64,000 nt of DNA. Origin: Cinclus cinclus (Eukaryota > Chordata > Aves > Passeriformes > Cinclidae). The DNA is taken from positions 135,947,392-136,011,391 of the forward strand of contig NC_085046.1 of assembly GCF_963662255.1 (NCBI RefSeq), written 5' to 3'. Positions 62,269 through 64,000 of the stretch are shown one piece after another (within the stretch, counting starts at the first letter, position 1; each line of letters opens with the position of its first letter). The position numbers and the translations under genes are program-made. The notes beneath the pieces are model-generated. The model saw only the letters and a list, made by a program, of their open reading frames with translations. It was not told the origin of the DNA and did not search any database.

Positions 62269-63933
62269 TCAGTCAGGCAAATCTAAAGCATTATAGCTTT
62301 TAGGCATTTTCTCTGGAAAGTTGTTAAAGAAAATGCCAATCAACAGCAAACTGAATTAAAAAGCCAATAAATGCAAGATACATTCTACTCTAATGCAACA
62401 TACATAACTGATAGAAATTTCTCAGAATATGAAAATATAAGATGAAAAGGCCCACTGATGTAGTTGTTTTCTAGCATAATAGCAATCACAGAAATTAATT
62501 ATTGACTTGGATGAAGAAGAAAGGGAAAAAAGAATATTCTCAGGGCATATGCTTGGCAATATGGAGAACCCAGAAGCTCAAGTTAGAGAAATGCAACATC
62601 TCAATCAGTTATGCTTATTCTTTTGAGTGTTTCATCCAGAAACATTTTGAAAAATCACTATACATACACACTTTAAGTTTGGACTATATTTTAAATATAG
62701 TGCTGACCTGCTTGCAGCTACCCGACGTACTGAAATACACAAAAGAAAACTGCTAGCTTCAGTCTTCACCCAAGCAAGATACATTTTTAGCCCTCTGTTC
62801 CATGCAATGCCAACAGATGAAGAAATTAAGCAACTACTATGCCATGATGTTACTTCAGTAGACAAACAGATGGAAATCTTATTTCTGTCACCCTTTCCCA
62901 AGCTGATGTAGCAGGAAATGCATTATAGTGTTTTGAAAGCTGACATCTCCAGAGACTGCCACACACAGACTTCCACCATTGCAAGAAAATTGGTGCAGTG
63001 AAGTCAGGAGGGGAGCCTCCATCAAGTCAAATTCAAGTGTAGTATAAAGGACACTAATCAGGCATGGTAAATTCTCAGTGTTGTAAAATGCATGGAGAAA
63101 ATAGACAGGTTTGCAGGAATCATGGACAGTTGGTGCAGAACAAAAAAATAATGGACTGTAAATAGGAGGTAGATTAACTCAGAGATAAGAAAGATATTAA
63201 GTATGGACAGAGAAATCTATATTCCTGCCACTTTTTTGAGCTCTTCACATCAAGATAGCCTAACTGTCATTCTATCACACTGGGCTTTTAAATTCTACTC
63301 CTTCCCCAGGAGAATCTTCCAAAAGTATCAATTGCTTTATTATTTGTGTATTCGTTTTTGTTTTCAGTTACAGAGATAAAGTTTGAAAATGCTTGTAACA
63401 AATATATGCTTAATGCAGAAGACAACAAAACTGATTGCAGTTCAATACACACTGAAATACTGCAGAGGACAAATCAGAGTAACAGCCACTTAGCCCAGTG
63501 TCCTGGTTTAAGCAGTAGCTAATACTTAGGGACATAGCAAAAGATGACCTTTGCACATGTAATGTATTCATACTGCCCAACAGACTAAGGTCAGAGCAGT
63601 GAAAATTGTGCTTCTTTATGGATAACACTATTATGAAAGGTTGGACTGCTAAATGCTTTTAATTAAATATCGTAAAGCAGAAAAATGACCTACAATTTTA
63701 TTGAACAAAATTAAAAAAGTCGTGGGAGTCACCTTCAAATAAAAACTTGCCTGACCAGTTCTCCACTGACAAGAGAGGAATTGTAGAAACCGATCATATG
63801 TCATATGACACCTTCCTTTAAACCAAAGAAACAATTCAGTAGAACTATGAATATTAAATTGACTTGCTGAAGAAAAATAACCTCATTTTTAAATGATCTT
63901 GGCAAAGATAAAAATAAATAGCACTAACATGTG

Positions 63934-64000
63934 GAGAATCAGAATAGTTAGGGTAGGAAGAGACCTCTGAAGATGGCCTAATTCATCCTGAGATCATCTG
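63934..64000 (-). mobile_element. CR1 LINE 3' end, cut by the window edge
   Basis: The sequence gagaatcagaatagttaggg, followed by taggaagagacctctgaaga and a final gagatcatctg, is the reverse complement of an avian CR1 3' terminus. The element continues beyond the window. Confidence 0.7.

Overview
This window reads as vertebrate, most likely avian, nuclear DNA. It is AT-rich, dominated by introns and interspersed repeats, and has no compact gene arrangement. The bird assignment rests on repeat content: several CR1 LINE copies in both orientations, with the avian-type 3' end (…CATTCTATGAT), and LTR elements of kinds I recognise from bird genomes. No virus, plasmid, CRISPR array, operon or bacterial feature is present.

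The only gene I can support is a large one on the minus strand. Seven exons, each with AG/GT borders and mutually compatible phases, encode an uninterrupted 446-codon stretch of alternating Sushi (CCP) and CUB domains. The order in transcription is Sushi (32124-31942), complete CUB (30789-30463), Sushi (23915-23721), CUB split over two exons (19569-19431 and 14584-14397), Sushi (11942-11754), and the start of another CUB (2691-2575). The residues match CUB-and-Sushi-multiple-domain protein 3 (CSMD3), a very large single-pass neuronal membrane protein. From memory of the family this is roughly CUB4 to CUB6 of 14 CUBs, so both ends of the gene lie outside the window.

From 32125 to 64000 (at least 31.9 kb) I see no exon, so this should be upstream intron. 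It holds most of the mobile elements: CR1 fragments near 36.6, 44.0, 46.9-48.7, 55.0 and 63.9 kb; two copies of one long LTR family (36.84-37.39 and 41.48-42.41 kb); two copies of a second, ERVL-like LTR family (47.06-47.73 and 50.95-51.5 kb), one followed by a tRNA-Leu-type primer-binding site and sitting inside a CR1; and a solo LTR at 61.70-62.27 kb. From 1 to 32 kb, introns contain a few old CR1 pieces and simple repeats. The most prominent simple repeats are a pyrimidine array (TTTCC to TTTCCC to TTTTCC) at 7.45-7.70 kb and a G18 run at 15.9 kb. A 433-bp GGAAA array lies at 60.09-60.53 kb.

I did not find evidence of an undescribed biological system. The observations most worth checking are the complementary pentanucleotide arrays flanking six of the exons, the weak donor site at 19430, the ERVL-like LTR nested in CR1, and a few repeat-free intronic blocks that may be conserved noncoding elements.
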